Assembly: GCA_012516575.1 (NCBI GenBank)
Contig: JAAYWS010000001.1
Span: forward strand, 1-52,918
Direction of reading: 5' to 3'
Length of the DNA: 52,918 nt
Source of the DNA: Actinomycetaceae bacterium
GTDB taxonomy: Bacteria; Actinomycetota; Actinomycetes; Actinomycetales; Actinomycetaceae
Shown: piece after piece, positions 1-9,620 of the stretch
Numbering within the stretch: position 1 is the stretch's first letter
How the letters are laid out: every line of letters starts with the position of its first letter
Translations under genes and position numbers: made by a program
The notes under the pieces: model-generated
Database searches by the model: none
Told to the model about the DNA's origin: nothing
The model's input: only the letters and a program-made list of their open reading frames with translations

Positions 1-1
1 A

Positions 2-50
2 CAAAATGGCGGATTTTCAACGATGTCTATCGTGAAAATCCGCCACTTTG
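2..50 (-). terminator. Intrinsic terminator of the rpsB-tsf operon
   Basis: A long near-perfect hairpin lies about 85 nt past the tsf stop. The arms are TGGCGGATTTTCA(A)CGAT and ATCGTGAAAATCCGCCA around a 4-nt GTCT loop, with one bulged A. Read on the minus strand the stem is followed by ATTTTGT, a short U-rich tail. Position and polarity fit the end of the rpsB-tsf transcript. The window edge cuts off what lies beyond. Confidence 0.75.
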
Positions 51-133
51 AGCTATTAATACAGCCCCTTGATTTCGCTAGAAATCTGTTTAGCTGTTAG
101 GTTTCGCTTGGCACTGCCCTACGCGCAGAGTTC

Positions 134-985
134 TTACTCAGCTGCAGTCTCGCCAACGCGAACGCGAACGAAACCGGTCACCTTACCGCCGGTAGCGGCA
201 ACAACCTGGCCAACCGACTTCTTCGGGTCACGTGCAAATGCCTGATCAACCAAGCAGATCTGCTTGAAGAAGCCCTTCAAACGGCCTTCAACGATCTTCG
301 GAACAGCCTTTTCTGGCTTGCCTTCAGCAATGGTGACTTCGGTAGCGATACGACGCTCGTTTTCAACAACGTCAGCCGGAACCGAATCCTCATCGAGGTA
401 CTGCGGGGACAGTGCCGCAATATGAACAGCAACGTCGTGTGCAACCTCTTCAGCAGCAGCATCGGTAGCAACTAGAACTGCAACCTGTGGCGGCAGATCC
501 GTAGCAGTGCGGTGCATGTATGCCTTAATAACATCACCCGACAGGCTTTCAACACGCGAAACAGCGAGCTTTTCGCCAATAATGCCAGTCATGTTATCGA
601 CTGCATCCTTAACGGTGCCCTCAGCATGTGCTGCACCCATTGCTTCGTCAACATTAGTTGCCTGAGCAGCTACGACAGCTTCGAGGATGTTTTCAGCGAA
701 AGCAATGAACTTGTCGTTCTTCGCAACGAAGTCGGTCTCCGAGTTAACCTCGACGATGTAGCCGGTTTGGCCAGCATCCGACTCAACGATCTTCGACAGC
801 ACAAGACCTGCCGAAGCGGTACGGCCTTCGCGCTTTGCAGCAACCTTCAGGCCCTTCAGACGCAGCAGTTCTTCAGCCTTGGCGGTATCGCCCTCAGCCT
901 CAGCAAGCGCGTTCTTCACATCGAGCATGCCCGCGCCGGTCTTCTCACGCAGCGCCTTAATATCGGCAAGAGTGTAATTTGCCAT
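134..985 (-). CDS. tsf: Translation elongation factor Ts
   Basis: EF-Ts is the cytoplasmic nucleotide-exchange factor that regenerates EF-Tu-GTP during elongation. The 283-residue protein has the N-terminal UBA-like region (residues 1-55, with KTGAGMLDVKNAL), then the family signature TDFVAKN at 84-90, which contacts EF-Tu, followed by the core and dimerisation regions. Its length is normal for actinobacteria. It lies 27 nt downstream of rpsB, the standard bacterial pairing, and is presumably co-transcribed and ended by the hairpin at 2-50. Nothing unusual is seen. Confidence 0.97.
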   Translation of the reverse strand: MANYTLADIKALREKTGAGMLDVKNALAEAEGDTAKAEELLRLKGLKVAAKREGRTASAGLVLSKIVESDAGQTGYIVEVNSETDFVAKNDKFIAFAENILEAVVAAQATNVDEAMGAAHAEGTVKDAVDNMTGIIGEKLAVSRVESLSGDVIKAYMHRTATDLPPQVAVLVATDAAAEEVAHDVAVHIAALSPQYLDEDSVPADVVENERRIATEVTIAEGKPEKAVPKIVEGRLKGFFKQICLVDQAFARDPKKSVGQVVAATGGKVTGFVRVRVGETAAE

Positions 986-1012
986 TGTTAAACCTCCACT
1001 ACTGGCCTGAAA

Positions 1013-1843
1013 TCAGGCTTCGGTCTTTTCTTCAGCTACAGCTTCTGCAGCCGGAGCTTCTTCAGCCTTCGCTTCTTCCACTGCCGGTGCTTCAGCAGCG
1101 AGCATCTCGCGCTCCCACTCCGGCATTGGCTCTTCAACCGCATCCTTGCCGCCGCCACGAGCCAACAGGCCTTCAGCAACAGCATCCGCTACAACGCGGG
1201 TAAGGATTCCGATCGAACGGATAGCATCGTCATTACCCGGAATACCGTATGCGACATCGTCCGGGTCACAGTTGGTGTCAAGGATGGCAACAACTGGAAT
1301 GTTGAGCTTCTTAGCTTCCGAAACAGCCAAGTGCTCCTTATTGGTGTCTACGATCCAGATAGCCGAAGGGACCTTGCCCATATCGCGGATACCACCCAGC
1401 GACTTCTCCAGCTTCTCCTTCTCGCGACGCATCATCAGAAGTTCCTTCTTGGTGCGGCCCGAGCCTGCAACGTCGTCGAAATCGATAAGTTCGAGTTCCT
1501 TCAGACGCTGGATACGCGAAGATACGGTCGCAAAGTTGGTGAGCATACCGCCCAGCCAACGCTCGTTAACGTAAGGCATGCCTACGCGCTCGGCCTGCTC
1601 GCGAACCGGCTCCTGCGCCTGACGCTTGGTGCCGACGAAAAGGATATTGCCGCCGTGTGCGACGGTTTCCTTGACGAAATCGTAAGTCTTGTTAATGTCT
1701 TCGACCGTCTTACGCAGGTCGATAATGTAGATGCCATTGCGCTCAGTCAGAATAAAGCGCTTCATCTTAGGGTTCCACCGACGGGTCTGATGACCGAAGT
1801 GGACACCAGCTTCAAGCAGCTGGCGCATTGAAACGACTGCCAT
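1013..1843 (-). CDS. rpsB: 30S ribosomal protein S2
   Basis: S2 binds the head-platform junction of the small subunit and is needed to recruit S1 or its equivalent. The start is placed at the ATG of [17 protein letters not shown], preceded by GAAAGGGG; an in-frame ATG 33 nt further upstream would add an unconserved leader. Motifs seen are [13 protein letters not shown] near the N-terminus, GTKRQAQ and [11 protein letters not shown] in the middle and [10 protein letters not shown] later. The 276-residue protein ends in an Ala/Glu-rich tail (about the last 35 residues), common in actinobacterial S2. It is the first gene of the rpsB-tsf operon. Confidence 0.96.
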   Translation of the reverse strand: MAVVSMRQLLEAGVHFGHQTRRWNPKMKRFILTERNGIYIIDLRKTVEDINKTYDFVKETVAHGGNILFVGTKRQAQEPVREQAERVGMPYVNERWLGGMLTNFATVSSRIQRLKELELIDFDDVAGSGRTKKELLMMRREKEKLEKSLGGIRDMGKVPSAIWIVDTNKEHLAVSEAKKLNIPVVAILDTNCDPDDVAYGIPGNDDAIRSIGILTRVVADAVAEGLLARGGGKDAVEEPMPEWEREMLAAEAPAVEEAKAEEAPAAEAVAEEKTEA

Positions 1844-2181
1844 GGTCGTCCCCTTTCTCAGGCATGGTTGCCCCATGCATTGTTACGGTTCTTGTTCGCA
1901 AGCGGTTTGCTGCGAACCCTAGCGTCCCACCCGACACAACCTATTGGACCGATGCACCGAGGGCCTTACGGCGAGCGAACGCGCGAAATAATGCTACAAA
2001 AGCAGCTTTTCCAGTCTACCGGAGCCGGTTTTGCTTGGCTAATAAGTACCTTGGAGCCTGCAGTGGTCTTGGTGACATTTTGACGACGCCGAGTTTGTCC
2101 ACAGATCGCTTCGTGCAAGTTCTTTCCACAGTTTGCCTCCAGCGCACACGCCGCCACGGCTCAATATTCCACACTGGGATC
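1844..2181. promoter_or_regulatory. Divergent intergenic region between rpsB and the M23 gene
   Basis: This 338-nt gap separates the divergent rpsB (minus) and M23-family (plus) starts. A candidate minus-strand promoter has -10 TAGACT at 2013-2018 and a weak -35 TTAGCC at 2037-2042, 18 nt apart. That would give rpsB a leader of about 165 nt, long enough for S2 autoregulation, but no recognised leader fold is visible. An open frame crosses the region on the plus strand in phase with the M23 gene, but its sequence is not protein-like and lacks a good ribosome binding site. Confidence 0.3.
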
Positions 2182-2721
2182 ATGAATAAGTTACTTGTAT
2201 TTTCTCTAGGATTAGTGGCCACGGTAGGCGTGGTTGGCGGAGTGGATCTGTGGACCGCCACGCCTGCCCACTCTCCTGTTACCCCTCCCACTATAACGTC
2301 CACTGCTTATAACGATGCCCAAACCGAATTCACCTCACCGACGGGATCAGACCCGATTGTGATTCGTGAATATAGTGCGGGCGAGCAGAACTGGTTACCC
2401 GGCCATCGCGGAGTTGATGTGGAGTTAGCGGTAGGTTCACCAGTTTACGCCGCCGGGTCGGGGACTGTAATCTATGCGGGCATGCTTAATGACCGTTCAT
2501 TGGTATCAATTGAACACGCAAATGGTTTGCGAACCACCTATGAACCAGTCACTGCGCTGGTCACGGTTGGCGAACATGTGGTGGGCGGACAACTGATCGG
2601 CACTTTAGATGCCGGGCATTGCGTGTTTAATGAATGCTTACATTGGGGTGCAAAGTATGGGTCAGAGGATTATATTAATCCGCTGGCGCTATTGCAGGGG
2701 CCGATTCGGTTAAAAGAATGA
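2182..2721 (+). CDS. M23-family (LytM-like) envelope protein
   Basis: M23 proteins are zinc metallopeptidases cutting peptidoglycan cross-bridges, or inactive activators of amidases. The 179-residue protein starts with a short hydrophobic segment (residues 3-22, a signal peptide or anchor), then a linker to about 70 and a compact M23 domain at 70-170. The first zinc motif HRGVD is present (H75, D79). At the second motif, normally HxH, the sequence is CLHWG: Cys152 replaces the first His and His154 is kept. Such CLHWG variants occur, as far as I recall, in other actinobacterial M23 proteins, so this may be a Cys ligand or a degenerate enzyme. The gene sits beside rpsB, as in many actinobacteria. 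Confidence 0.85.
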   Translation: MNKLLVFSLGLVATVGVVGGVDLWTATPAHSPVTPPTITSTAYNDAQTEFTSPTGSDPIVIREYSAGEQNWLPGHRGVDVELAVGSPVYAAGSGTVIYAGMLNDRSLVSIEHANGLRTTYEPVTALVTVGEHVVGGQLIGTLDAGHCVFNECLHWGAKYGSEDYINPLALLQGPIRLKE

Positions 2722-2722
2722 C

Positions 2723-2834
2723 GCCGGTGAGCCCGGGCAGCCGGTGAGCCTCAGCAGTCGAAGGCCACGGCCAGCTACGCTAATGCGCAAAAGACTCCTT
2801 GCCTCACTGTTAAGCGTTGCCTCACTGTTAAGCG
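2723..2834. repeat. Short direct repeats between the M23 gene and xerC
   Basis: Just after the M23 stop an 11-bp unit GCCGGTGAGCC occurs at 2723-2733 and 2740-2750. Further on an 18-bp unit TTGCCTCACTGTTAAGCG is tandemly duplicated at 2799-2816 and 2817-2834. The second copy carries the xerC stop codon (TTA at 2828-2830), and the first carries the same TTA in the same frame. The pair looks like a slippage duplication of the xerC 3' end in a convergent intergenic region. Confidence 0.8.
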
Positions 2835-3769
2835 CGCGGATGGGCTTGCCCGAATGCAGCCCGAAGCCGTTCCACACTCACATGTGTATAACGCTGAGTG
2901 GTAGCCAGTGAAGAGTGCCCAAGTAGCTCTTGCACAGTGCGTAAATCTGAACCGCCGTCCAGAAGGTGAGTGGCCGCCGAATGGCGGATATCGTGCGGAG
3001 TAATTTCTGGAACTCCCGCGGCATGAGTCATGTGTGTAATCATTGCACGCACGGTTCGCGGGTTAATCCGCTGGCCCCGGGCTCCCAAGAATAAGGCTTG
3101 CCGGTCGGGGTTGGTACGCAACTCGCTAATGAGCTGTGCGCGCGCACTAGTCCACGCCATAATTGCTTTGCGTGCCGGGCGACCAAAAGGCACAATCCGC
3201 TCTTTATTTCCTTTACCGATAACCCGCAGTGAATTCTCCGGGGAAATATCGTGCACATTAAGCCCCACCAGTTCGCTTACCCGAATTCCGGTGGCATAAA
3301 GAACTTCTAAAATAGCGTGATCGCGCACCTGTATCGGATCACCGTTTTCAGCTTGTTCTCCGGCGTAGTTGAGCAAAGTGCGGATTTGTTCGGCAGAAAG
3401 TACCCGCGGCAATTCATTGGTCGCCTGCGGGGCTTTCAACCGCGCCCCAGCATCTTGCTGGGTATAACCTTGTTTTTCTAGCCAGGCGGTAAATGTCCGG
3501 ATCGCCGCCGTATGGCGTGCTAAAGAGGCCCGCGAGTGCCCCTGAGCTTGGCAAGCGGCCAACCAACCGCGCAGATCAGCCAGCGAAAGATACTCCAACG
3601 CCGATGCCGCATTATCGGATTGCTCGGTTAAATATTCGAATAACGAGCGTGCTTCTGTTAAATAAGCACGCGAGGTGTGCGCCGACAAGCCTCTCCGAAC
3701 TTCGAGTTCATGGCGGTAGTCAACGAGGATTTCTTCGAACTTGGCCGCCAGCACACCGTTTTCTTTCAT
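2828..3769 (-). CDS. xerC: Tyrosine recombinase XerC
   Basis: XerC/XerD resolve chromosome dimers at dif during division. The 313-residue protein has the N-terminal SAM-like core-binding domain (about 8-100) and a C-terminal catalytic domain. All catalytic residues are visible: R163 (ATGIRVSEL), K186 (GKGNKE), H259/R262 ([11 protein letters not shown]), H285 (LGHSSL) and the nucleophile Y294 (TQRYTHV). Length is typical. It lies between the M23 gene and dprA as in other actinobacteria, so it is a housekeeping recombinase rather than a phage integrase; no phage genes are near. Its stop codon lies in an 18-bp tandem duplication. Confidence 0.93.
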   Translation of the reverse strand: MKENGVLAAKFEEILVDYRHELEVRRGLSAHTSRAYLTEARSLFEYLTEQSDNAASALEYLSLADLRGWLAACQAQGHSRASLARHTAAIRTFTAWLEKQGYTQQDAGARLKAPQATNELPRVLSAEQIRTLLNYAGEQAENGDPIQVRDHAILEVLYATGIRVSELVGLNVHDISPENSLRVIGKGNKERIVPFGRPARKAIMAWTSARAQLISELRTNPDRQALFLGARGQRINPRTVRAMITHMTHAAGVPEITPHDIRHSAATHLLDGGSDLRTVQELLGHSSLATTQRYTHVSVERLRAAFGQAHPRA

Positions 3770-3856
3770 AGCCCTACTTTAGCTTGTTGGCTTATTTGAC
3801 TGCCCACACCGTATGATACTGCCATTTCCTCAACCGCCTCACGTATGATCATCTTT

Positions 3857-5026
3857 TTAGGTATTCCCGTTTGTTCCGCGAACCCGGCGCCAGCGTCCAT
3901 CGCGTTGTTCGGCTCTCCCGTCTACCAAAAGTTTGCCTAACCGGATTTGGGTTTCATTGAGGGTAAGACCGGCTGTTTGTGCGATTGAAGCAACACCTGC
4001 GAAACGTGCTATCGGTAGCGCTTCCCATACCCGTTCTTTGACGGCGTCATAATCAGCATCACTAGCCGGATTGAAAAAGTCTTCGCCAGCAAGATCTTCC
4101 ATGGTGAGTTGCTGCCAGCTCACTAGTTCACGAATATCTTGCGTGTGGCGTACGAGTGTTGCTCCGTTGCGAATAAGCTCGTTACACCCTGCTGACGACG
4201 CTTGATTCACTGCTCCCGGAATAGCACCCACCGGACGACCAATCGCGAACGCATGGCGAGCTGTTGATAGCGCGCCGGACCGAAATGGTGCCTCAACCAC
4301 AACTGTTGCCCCGCCCAATGCCGCAATCAGCCGATTCCGAGACAGAAAACGGTGCCGTTGTGGGGCTGCGGCAAGGGGTGCTTCCGAAACTATTGCGCCA
4401 CCGGCAGCCAAAGTGTCAGTGAACAAGCCGGTATGTGCACGAGGATAGGGCCGATCTACTCCCCCGGCCGACACAATCACCGATGTTGAATCAGCTAGCA
4501 GGGCTCCCCGATGAGCTTGCGCATCAATCCCGAAAGCACCACCGGAAACTATTCGCAGATCAGAGCTGAGTTCATAGGCAAGATCTCTGGCAAGTCGTTC
4601 TCCATACGGGCTCGCATCGCGCGAGCCTACCATCGCCAACATGGGCTGAGCTAGATTACTAACGTCACCGCGTATCCATACGGCTAGGGGAGCATCCTCG
4701 CCAAGATCATCGAAAGCCGCAGGCCACGCATTATCGTCGGGAATAAGCACCGTAATACCTAGTTTTCCAAGGACTGTTTCGTCGAATTCAGGTAGTGCAA
4801 ACAGGCGTTGCTGATAACGCTGAATCATCGTCGCACTGCGTCCGTCATTTTCGTTTGTTTGCACAAGATTCGCACTGCGCGGGTCCCATTCACGGACATA
4901 TTCCACGGCTGACGCGTATCCGAGCGTGTTAACAAGCGCCCGGGCAACTTGGTCTCCAGCCTCAGTTATCCGGCTCCAGGTAATCGCCGCACGATGTTCA
5001 TTATCCACGGTTCTTTTCACTCTCAC
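3857..5026 (-). CDS. dprA: DNA-processing protein DprA
   Basis: DprA binds incoming single-stranded DNA and loads RecA during transformation; it is also conserved in species not known to be competent. The 389-residue protein has an N-terminal helical segment, then a Rossmann-like DprA domain (about 90-310) with AMVGSRDASPYG, SGGAFGIDAQAHRGAL, GGVDRPYPRAH, RNRLIAAL and VVVEAPFRSGAL. A winged-helix domain follows at about 335-385. It is downstream of comM on the same strand across a 105-nt gap in which I see no gene. The ATG start is the first plausible one after the upstream stop. Confidence 0.94.
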   Translation of the reverse strand: MRVKRTVDNEHRAAITWSRITEAGDQVARALVNTLGYASAVEYVREWDPRSANLVQTNENDGRSATMIQRYQQRLFALPEFDETVLGKLGITVLIPDDNAWPAAFDDLGEDAPLAVWIRGDVSNLAQPMLAMVGSRDASPYGERLARDLAYELSSDLRIVSGGAFGIDAQAHRGALLADSTSVIVSAGGVDRPYPRAHTGLFTDTLAAGGAIVSEAPLAAAPQRHRFLSRNRLIAALGGATVVVEAPFRSGALSTARHAFAIGRPVGAIPGAVNQASSAGCNELIRNGATLVRHTQDIRELVSWQQLTMEDLAGEDFFNPASDADYDAVKERVWEALPIARFAGVASIAQTAGLTLNETQIRLGKLLVDGRAEQRDGRWRRVRGTNGNT

Positions 5027-5131
5027 TTGGTTAGTAGTTGTTGTTAGGTTCTGGCCTCATATGTTCCACGTTCGCAACTAGATTCGTGCCCCACCCGGAT
5101 TCCTGACCCGGCGCAACACGCGGCGAATCGC

Positions 5132-6679
5132 CTACGGTGCACCTGCCCGTAAAGCGAGGGCTAACGCCAAATCGTCGTCGTCTGGCTGGTCTTTATCTGC
5201 CAAGTCGCTTAACGTCCATGCCAAACGCAAGATCCGATCCACTCCACGCATCGACAAGTCTGCTTTTTGTAAAGCCTGCTCTAGATGCGTACTCATTCCC
5301 GGTCCGATAGGCGTGTGCGCCCGTAACCATCTGCCGGAAAGTTGTGCATTAAGCTCCACTCCGGTTTCTTCTTGCCGTGCTAACGCCCTTGCACGCGCGA
5401 TGCGTACCCGTTGGGCTACGGTTGCCGAATCGGTGATTCCACCCCGGCGCATGTCTGCTCGCGAGGGCCTATTTAGTCGTAAATAGATATCGAGTCGGTC
5501 CCGTACCGGGCCTCCAAGTTGACTTTTATAGGTGCGTCTTTCACGTGCGGAGCAGGTGCACAGCCCGCCGCCGTCGAAAGCCATTCCACACCGGCATGGG
5601 TTAGCCGCCGCAACCAGCTGAAAACGGGCAGGATACCGTACCCGCGCTCGCACCCGGGAAAGCTCCACCCAGCCTTTTTCCATTGGTTGACGCAGGGATT
5701 GGATAGCCGCCGCAGAAAACTCTGCAAACTCGTCGCAAAACAGTACTCCATGATGAGCTTTAGTAATTGCACCCGGGTGAGGTATTCCTGCTCCCCCACC
5801 TACAAGGGCCGCAACAGTGGCCGTATGATGCGGGGCGGCGAACGGAGGACGACGCGGTAAACCGGTGACTTCTTGACCGTCCAAGGATCTGATCGCGGCC
5901 ACCGCAACCGCTTGTTCGTGGGTTAAGTCAGGCAAAATACCAGGTAACCGCTCTGCCAGCATGGATTTTCCGACCCCGGGCGGGCCGAGCATAAGCATAT
6001 GGTGGCCACCTGCGGCAGCAATTTCCAGCGCACCGAGGGCTTCTTCCTGACCATAAATATCTTTCAGATCAAGATCTGGGCCCGCATCCATACCCGTATC
6101 CACAATGACGTCATGGGCAACTCCAGTAAAACGTTGCTCATATCCAGTTGGTTTACCCTGAACATCAACACCCATATACCCAGCTAGTTCAGCTAAATGG
6201 TTAATGCCTACCGCTTCAATTCCACTAACTAGAAGCGCTTCCGGTAAATTCCGAGCCGGTACCACGACGGTAGCAAACCCGCGGTCAGCTGCTGCCATTA
6301 CCGCAGGCAATACCCCGCGCACTGGGCGAATGCTGCCATCCAATCCAAGCTCGCCAATAAACGCAGTGTCAGCCGAAAATCCGCGGTATCCCACGGCTTC
6401 TAAAATCGCTACGGCGATCCCGAGGTCGAATCCGGTGCCGGTTTTCGTTACGTCTCCGGGGGAAAGATTCACAGTTAGCCGCTGATTTGGCCAGTTCACG
6501 CCCAGATGGTGAAAACCTGCCCGTAAACGTTCGCGCGCTTCATTAACAGCAGCATCCGCCAGGCCTACCAAGGCAAAACTTGGAAGCCCGTTAAGCACAA
6601 CGGCTTCGATCAGTATCGGAGTAGCTTCCAATCCCATTAACGATATGGTGTGCGCCCGCCCAACAATTCCCGCGCTCAC
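5132..6679 (-). CDS. comM: YifB/ComM-family Mg-chelatase-like AAA+ ATPase
   Basis: ComM is a hexameric helicase that promotes branch migration during natural transformation. The 515-residue protein has an N-terminal Lon-protease-like ChlI domain (about 1-170), then an AAA+ module with Walker A GPPGVGKS at 232-239, Walker B-like [18 protein letters not shown] and the C-terminal Mg-chelatase domain. The start overlaps the yraN stop by 4 nt (ATGA), which fixes it and implies translational coupling. It is the middle gene of yraN-comM-dprA. Whether this organism transforms cannot be told from these genes alone. Confidence 0.93.
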   Translation of the reverse strand: MSAGIVGRAHTISLMGLEATPILIEAVVLNGLPSFALVGLADAAVNEARERLRAGFHHLGVNWPNQRLTVNLSPGDVTKTGTGFDLGIAVAILEAVGYRGFSADTAFIGELGLDGSIRPVRGVLPAVMAAADRGFATVVVPARNLPEALLVSGIEAVGINHLAELAGYMGVDVQGKPTGYEQRFTGVAHDVIVDTGMDAGPDLDLKDIYGQEEALGALEIAAAGGHHMLMLGPPGVGKSMLAERLPGILPDLTHEQAVAVAAIRSLDGQEVTGLPRRPPFAAPHHTATVAALVGGGAGIPHPGAITKAHHGVLFCDEFAEFSAAAIQSLRQPMEKGWVELSRVRARVRYPARFQLVAAANPCRCGMAFDGGGLCTCSARERRTYKSQLGGPVRDRLDIYLRLNRPSRADMRRGGITDSATVAQRVRIARARALARQEETGVELNAQLSGRWLRAHTPIGPGMSTHLEQALQKADLSMRGVDRILRLAWTLSDLADKDQPDDDDLALALALRAGAP

Positions 6680-7074
6680 GATACGTCCTTAGCATGCGAG
6701 ATCTGAAACTTGTCTGGTGAAAGAACCACAAGCCCAACAACGTCGACCGCTAAACGTCCAGCACGCTGTTTACGTTCCATTACCCACGCTACTAATAGCT
6801 GACGTAGGCGCCCGAGCTTTTCGGGGGTGACGGATTCTTCCGGTGAGCCATGGCTGAGCGTGCGGCGGGTTTTTACTTCAACGCAGACAATGGCATCCCG
6901 ATAAGGATCGAATGCAACAATATCGATTTCGCCGCCCCGGGTACGCCAATTGCGTTCCAGAATGACGTATCCTTCAGATTCTAGATAGCGGGCAGCAGTG
7001 TTTTCTCCCCATTGGCCAAGGGCTTCACGAGGATTAATTACCGGTGTGGTTTGAGTGTGAACTGTCATGTTCAC
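6676..7074 (-). CDS. YraN family (UPF0102) endonuclease-like protein
   Basis: This 132-residue protein has the restriction-endonuclease-like fold residues of the family: GEIDIVA (E49, D51) and VEVKTR (E66, K68), with the N-terminal G(x)[11 protein letters not shown] motif. The family is widespread, of uncertain function, and linked to DNA processing by its position next to comM and dprA. Two ATGs lie close together at the N-terminus (MNM), so the start may be 6 nt later. It begins the minus-strand yraN-comM-dprA set and overlaps comM by 4 nt. Confidence 0.88.
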   Translation of the reverse strand: MNMTVHTQTTPVINPREALGQWGENTAARYLESEGYVILERNWRTRGGEIDIVAFDPYRDAIVCVEVKTRRTLSHGSPEESVTPEKLGRLRQLLVAWVMERKQRAGRLAVDVVGLVVLSPDKFQISHAKDVS

Positions 7075-7190
7075 ATCTGACCATGATCAGCCCACTCAGT
7101 TTTTTATCATTGTCAAAACTGTGGATAGAAATGACACGAAGCGATCTGTGGACAAACTCGCGTAACGATGATCAGCCGTTCCGCCGGTAG

Positions 7191-7490
7191 CTATCCGCGG
7201 TCAGTATCCGGCCCGTTGAGTTCTTCGACGTTAACATCCTTAAAAGTGACGATTCTGGCCCCGCGAATAAAACGCGAGCTGCGATGGATATCCCACACCC
7301 ACGCGTCATGCAAAGTGACTTCGAAGAAGATATCGCCAGCATCAGAAGCACGAACTTTAAGATCCACATCGTTGGCTAAATAGAAACGCCGTTCCGTTTC
7401 CACTGCGAACCGATACCGGTGGACTATCTCGCGATACTCCCGGTAAAGTGCCAACTCGGCATCCGCTGAATAGGTATCAACCTCTCGCAT
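7191..7490 (-). CDS. DUF2469 family protein
   Basis: This 99-residue protein matches the actinobacterial family seen next to rnhB (mycobacterial Rv2901c type). Conserved runs are LALYREYREIV, VETERRFYLAN, DVDLKVRAS, DAWVWDIHR and VTFKDVNVEEL. Function is unknown. The start overlaps the 3' end of rnhB by 14 nt, so translation is likely coupled. Family identity comes from recognising these motifs and from the conserved neighbourhood rnhB-DUF2469-yraN. Confidence 0.9.
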   Translation of the reverse strand: MREVDTYSADAELALYREYREIVHRYRFAVETERRFYLANDVDLKVRASDAGDIFFEVTLHDAWVWDIHRSSRFIRGARIVTFKDVNVEELNGPDTDRG

Positions 7491-8181
7491 GGGATTCCTT
7501 TCGAGCGTTAAATTCTGCTAATCCGGGTAGGTTCCACGAGGTGCGGTGCACCGGCGTGGCTCCTAAACGGGCCAGCCCAGCGATATGGGCCTTAGCCGCA
7601 TAACCTTTGTTCTTCTCCCAATCGTATCCCGGATATTTCTGTGCGAGGTCAATCATCAGCGCGTCGCGTTCAACTTTGGCCAAAACACTGGCCGCAGCTA
7701 CTACTGCACAACGCGCATCACCTTTTACTTCCGTCCGCACGGGAATTTGTGGAAGCCTAGGCCCAACCTCGAAAAGACCATCGCTCGCCCACCAGTTATG
7801 GCTCCCGTCAAGCAAAATCCCGCCGATCCGGTAACCGTCCAACTGTGCCAAAGCGCGCGCAGCTGCCGCCCGCAAAGCACCCATAATCCCGAACTCGTTC
7901 ACTTCGTCGACGAGAGAATGCCCTACTGCACTTGCCGCTACCCATGAACGGACCGGAGTTACCATCGCCTCGCGCGCCGGAGCACTCATTAATTTAGAGT
8001 CGCGTAACCCCACCGGAAAATCGTCCGTCGTATTTACGCTCACTAACGCGATCCCTACACTAGCTGGCCCGGCAAGCGCACCGCGTCCCACCTCATCGAC
8101 TCCAGCAAGATAAATCGGTTCACCGTCGTCGGAAAAACCCGACAGCAACTCTTTTTCAATAACGCGGTCTGGTGTGATCAT
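7477..8181 (-). CDS. rnhB: Ribonuclease HII
   Basis: RNase HII nicks RNA-DNA hybrids at embedded ribonucleotides, starting ribonucleotide excision repair. The 234-residue protein carries the acidic active site: D29 and E30 in AGVDEVGRGALAGP, D125 in LLDGSHNW and D155 in VKGDARC, plus DSKLMS. Its ATG shares an A with the lepB TAA stop (TAATG), so lepB and rnhB are translationally coupled. DUF2469 follows with an overlap. Confidence 0.94.
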   Translation of the reverse strand: MITPDRVIEKELLSGFSDDGEPIYLAGVDEVGRGALAGPASVGIALVSVNTTDDFPVGLRDSKLMSAPAREAMVTPVRSWVAASAVGHSLVDEVNEFGIMGALRAAAARALAQLDGYRIGGILLDGSHNWWASDGLFEVGPRLPQIPVRTEVKGDARCAVVAAASVLAKVERDALMIDLAQKYPGYDWEKNKGYAAKAHIAGLARLGATPVHRTSWNLPGLAEFNARKESHARG

Positions 8182-8990
8182 TATTGCGGATCAGGAACCT
8201 CGGCGAAAATATCGGAAACGTCGTCGAACCTACCAAACCGATCGAAAGGTAGAATCCGTAGCCATGCCCGGCCCTCAATATTAGTGATCGGCACAAAACC
8301 GAATCCTTCAACAGCCTGATGGTAGCGCGAATCTTGTGAATTGGAACGGTTATCGCCCATCACCCACACATGCCCCGATGGAACCGTCACATCAAAATTT
8401 TCAACCGAGGGCACTACGCCTTCTTTAATATAAGTTTCGTTAATCGGTTCGCCATTAATCATGAGCTGGCCGACGTCGTTACAGCACGCCACGTGATCCC
8501 CGGGTAACCCAATAATCCGTTTCACAAGATGCTCACCGGAATTTTGGGGTAACACCCCAATCGCCTGGCCGATAATCTGGAGCTTTTCTTGGAAAGGACC
8601 ACGTTCTGGTTCGGGTAGATCACCCAACCAGTTCCCGGGATCAATAAATACGATCAGATCCCCACGTTCGAGTGAATCTTCGTCATCAGCAAGCTTGTTA
8701 ACCAATATCCGGTCCCCAGGAATCATCGTATTTTCCATGGATTCAGACGGGATTTCAAAAGCTTGTACCACGAAGGTTTTCAATATCACTGAAATCAGTA
8801 ACGCTACCGCGACGACGGTAAAAAATTCTAAGACTAAAGAGAGCACGGATGAACCGCGCGTTGGCTTTTCATCCACGTCATCGACGATTTCGGCTTTATC
8901 TTCGTCAGTACCTCGCTTGCCAGGCGGGTATGAGGGCGGCATGACCTCAGGAGCTTCCGCAAAGCGGTCGGGATCCAATTCCGACGACAT
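8181..8990 (-). CDS. lepB: Type I signal peptidase
   Basis: LepB removes signal peptides from exported proteins at the outer face of the membrane. I place the start at the ATG of MSSELDPDRF, preceded by GTCAGGAGAGCT; an upstream in-frame ATG would add ten residues without a clear site. The 269-residue protein has an acidic cytoplasmic segment (1-47), one membrane segment (48-70), catalytic Ser84 in PSESMENTM, the general base Lys157 in HLVKRIIGLPGD, and the MGDNRSNSQDSR box. It lies between rplS and rnhB as in mycobacteria. Confidence 0.94.
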   Translation of the reverse strand: MSSELDPDRFAEAPEVMPPSYPPGKRGTDEDKAEIVDDVDEKPTRGSSVLSLVLEFFTVVAVALLISVILKTFVVQAFEIPSESMENTMIPGDRILVNKLADDEDSLERGDLIVFIDPGNWLGDLPEPERGPFQEKLQIIGQAIGVLPQNSGEHLVKRIIGLPGDHVACCNDVGQLMINGEPINETYIKEGVVPSVENFDVTVPSGHVWVMGDNRSNSQDSRYHQAVEGFGFVPITNIEGRAWLRILPFDRFGRFDDVSDIFAEVPDPQ

Positions 8991-9092
8991 AGCTCTCCTG
9001 ACCTTCACAAAACATACCAACTACAAGGGTACTCAACCCTCACCCAAAACGATCGTTTATCCACCCGCGCGTTGATTAACCTCTCATTTATA

Positions 9093-9122
9093 ACAAAACC
9101 CCGGGTTCAGCCGGGGTTTTGT
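9093..9122 (-). terminator. Intrinsic terminator of rplS
   Basis: A perfect 12-bp stem (ACAAAACCCCGG / CCGGGGTTTTGT) with a 6-nt loop starts about 10 nt past the rplS stop. On the minus strand the stem ends in a T-rich run (TTTTGTTAT). This is a textbook factor-independent terminator and separates rplS from lepB. Confidence 0.9.
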
Positions 9123-9132
9123 ATAAGCGCGT

Positions 9133-9480
9133 TTAGTTCTCGCGGCGTTCCTTAATCTTGGCTGCCTTACCGTGACGATCACGCAGGTAGTACAGCTTGG
9201 AACGACGGACATCACCGCGGGTGACGACCTCGATGGAATCAACGTTCGGCGAGTGCAACGGGAAAGTACGCTCCACGCCAACGCCGAAAGAGGCCTTGCG
9301 AACCGTGAACGTGGCGTTCACGCTATTGCCGCCCTTACGAGCCAATACAACGCCCTGGAACACCTGAATACGGTGACGGTTACCTTCAACAACCTTCACG
9401 TTTACCTTAACGGTATCGCCAGCGCGGAAGTCCGGACGCTCTTGGAGCTGGGACTGTGCAACGTTATTTAGAATCTCCAT
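9133..9480 (-). CDS. rplS: 50S ribosomal protein L19
   Basis: L19 sits at the 30S-50S interface of the large subunit. The 115-residue protein shows the family motifs [53 protein letters not shown] and [18 protein letters not shown] strong terminator follows. The gap upstream to trmD is 140 nt and contains a foldable segment, so rplS probably has its own promoter. Confidence 0.97.
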   Translation of the reverse strand: MEILNNVAQSQLQERPDFRAGDTVKVNVKVVEGNRHRIQVFQGVVLARKGGNSVNATFTVRKASFGVGVERTFPLHSPNVDSIEVVTRGDVRRSKLYYLRDRHGKAAKIKERREN

Positions 9481-9620
9481 GATTCGCTCTCAACCACTCT
9501 GCACGCAGGTCAGAATGCTTTCCGGGGAAACTCGAAGAAACCCCGTTCGTAGTATTAACACTTGTCTCCGATGCCTTCCCCCTGCGGCAGGCCGGGCACG
9601 GAATAAGACAAGACAGTTAC
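9481..9620 (-). promoter_or_regulatory. rplS leader / trmD-rplS spacer with inverted repeats
   Basis: The 140-nt spacer holds nested inverted repeats: an outer pair CTTGTCT/AGACAAG around a GC-rich core including CCTGC-G-GCAGG, and a smaller GGGG/CCCC pair nearer rplS. GTTAC-ctatt-GTAAC spans the trmD stop. No run of T follows any stem, so an mRNA leader (possibly L19 autoregulation) is as likely as a terminator. This is a weak call. Confidence 0.3.

Noticed and set aside
2828..3769. XerC as a phage or island integrase
   Set aside because: Conserved position between M23 and dprA, normal length and no phage genes around.
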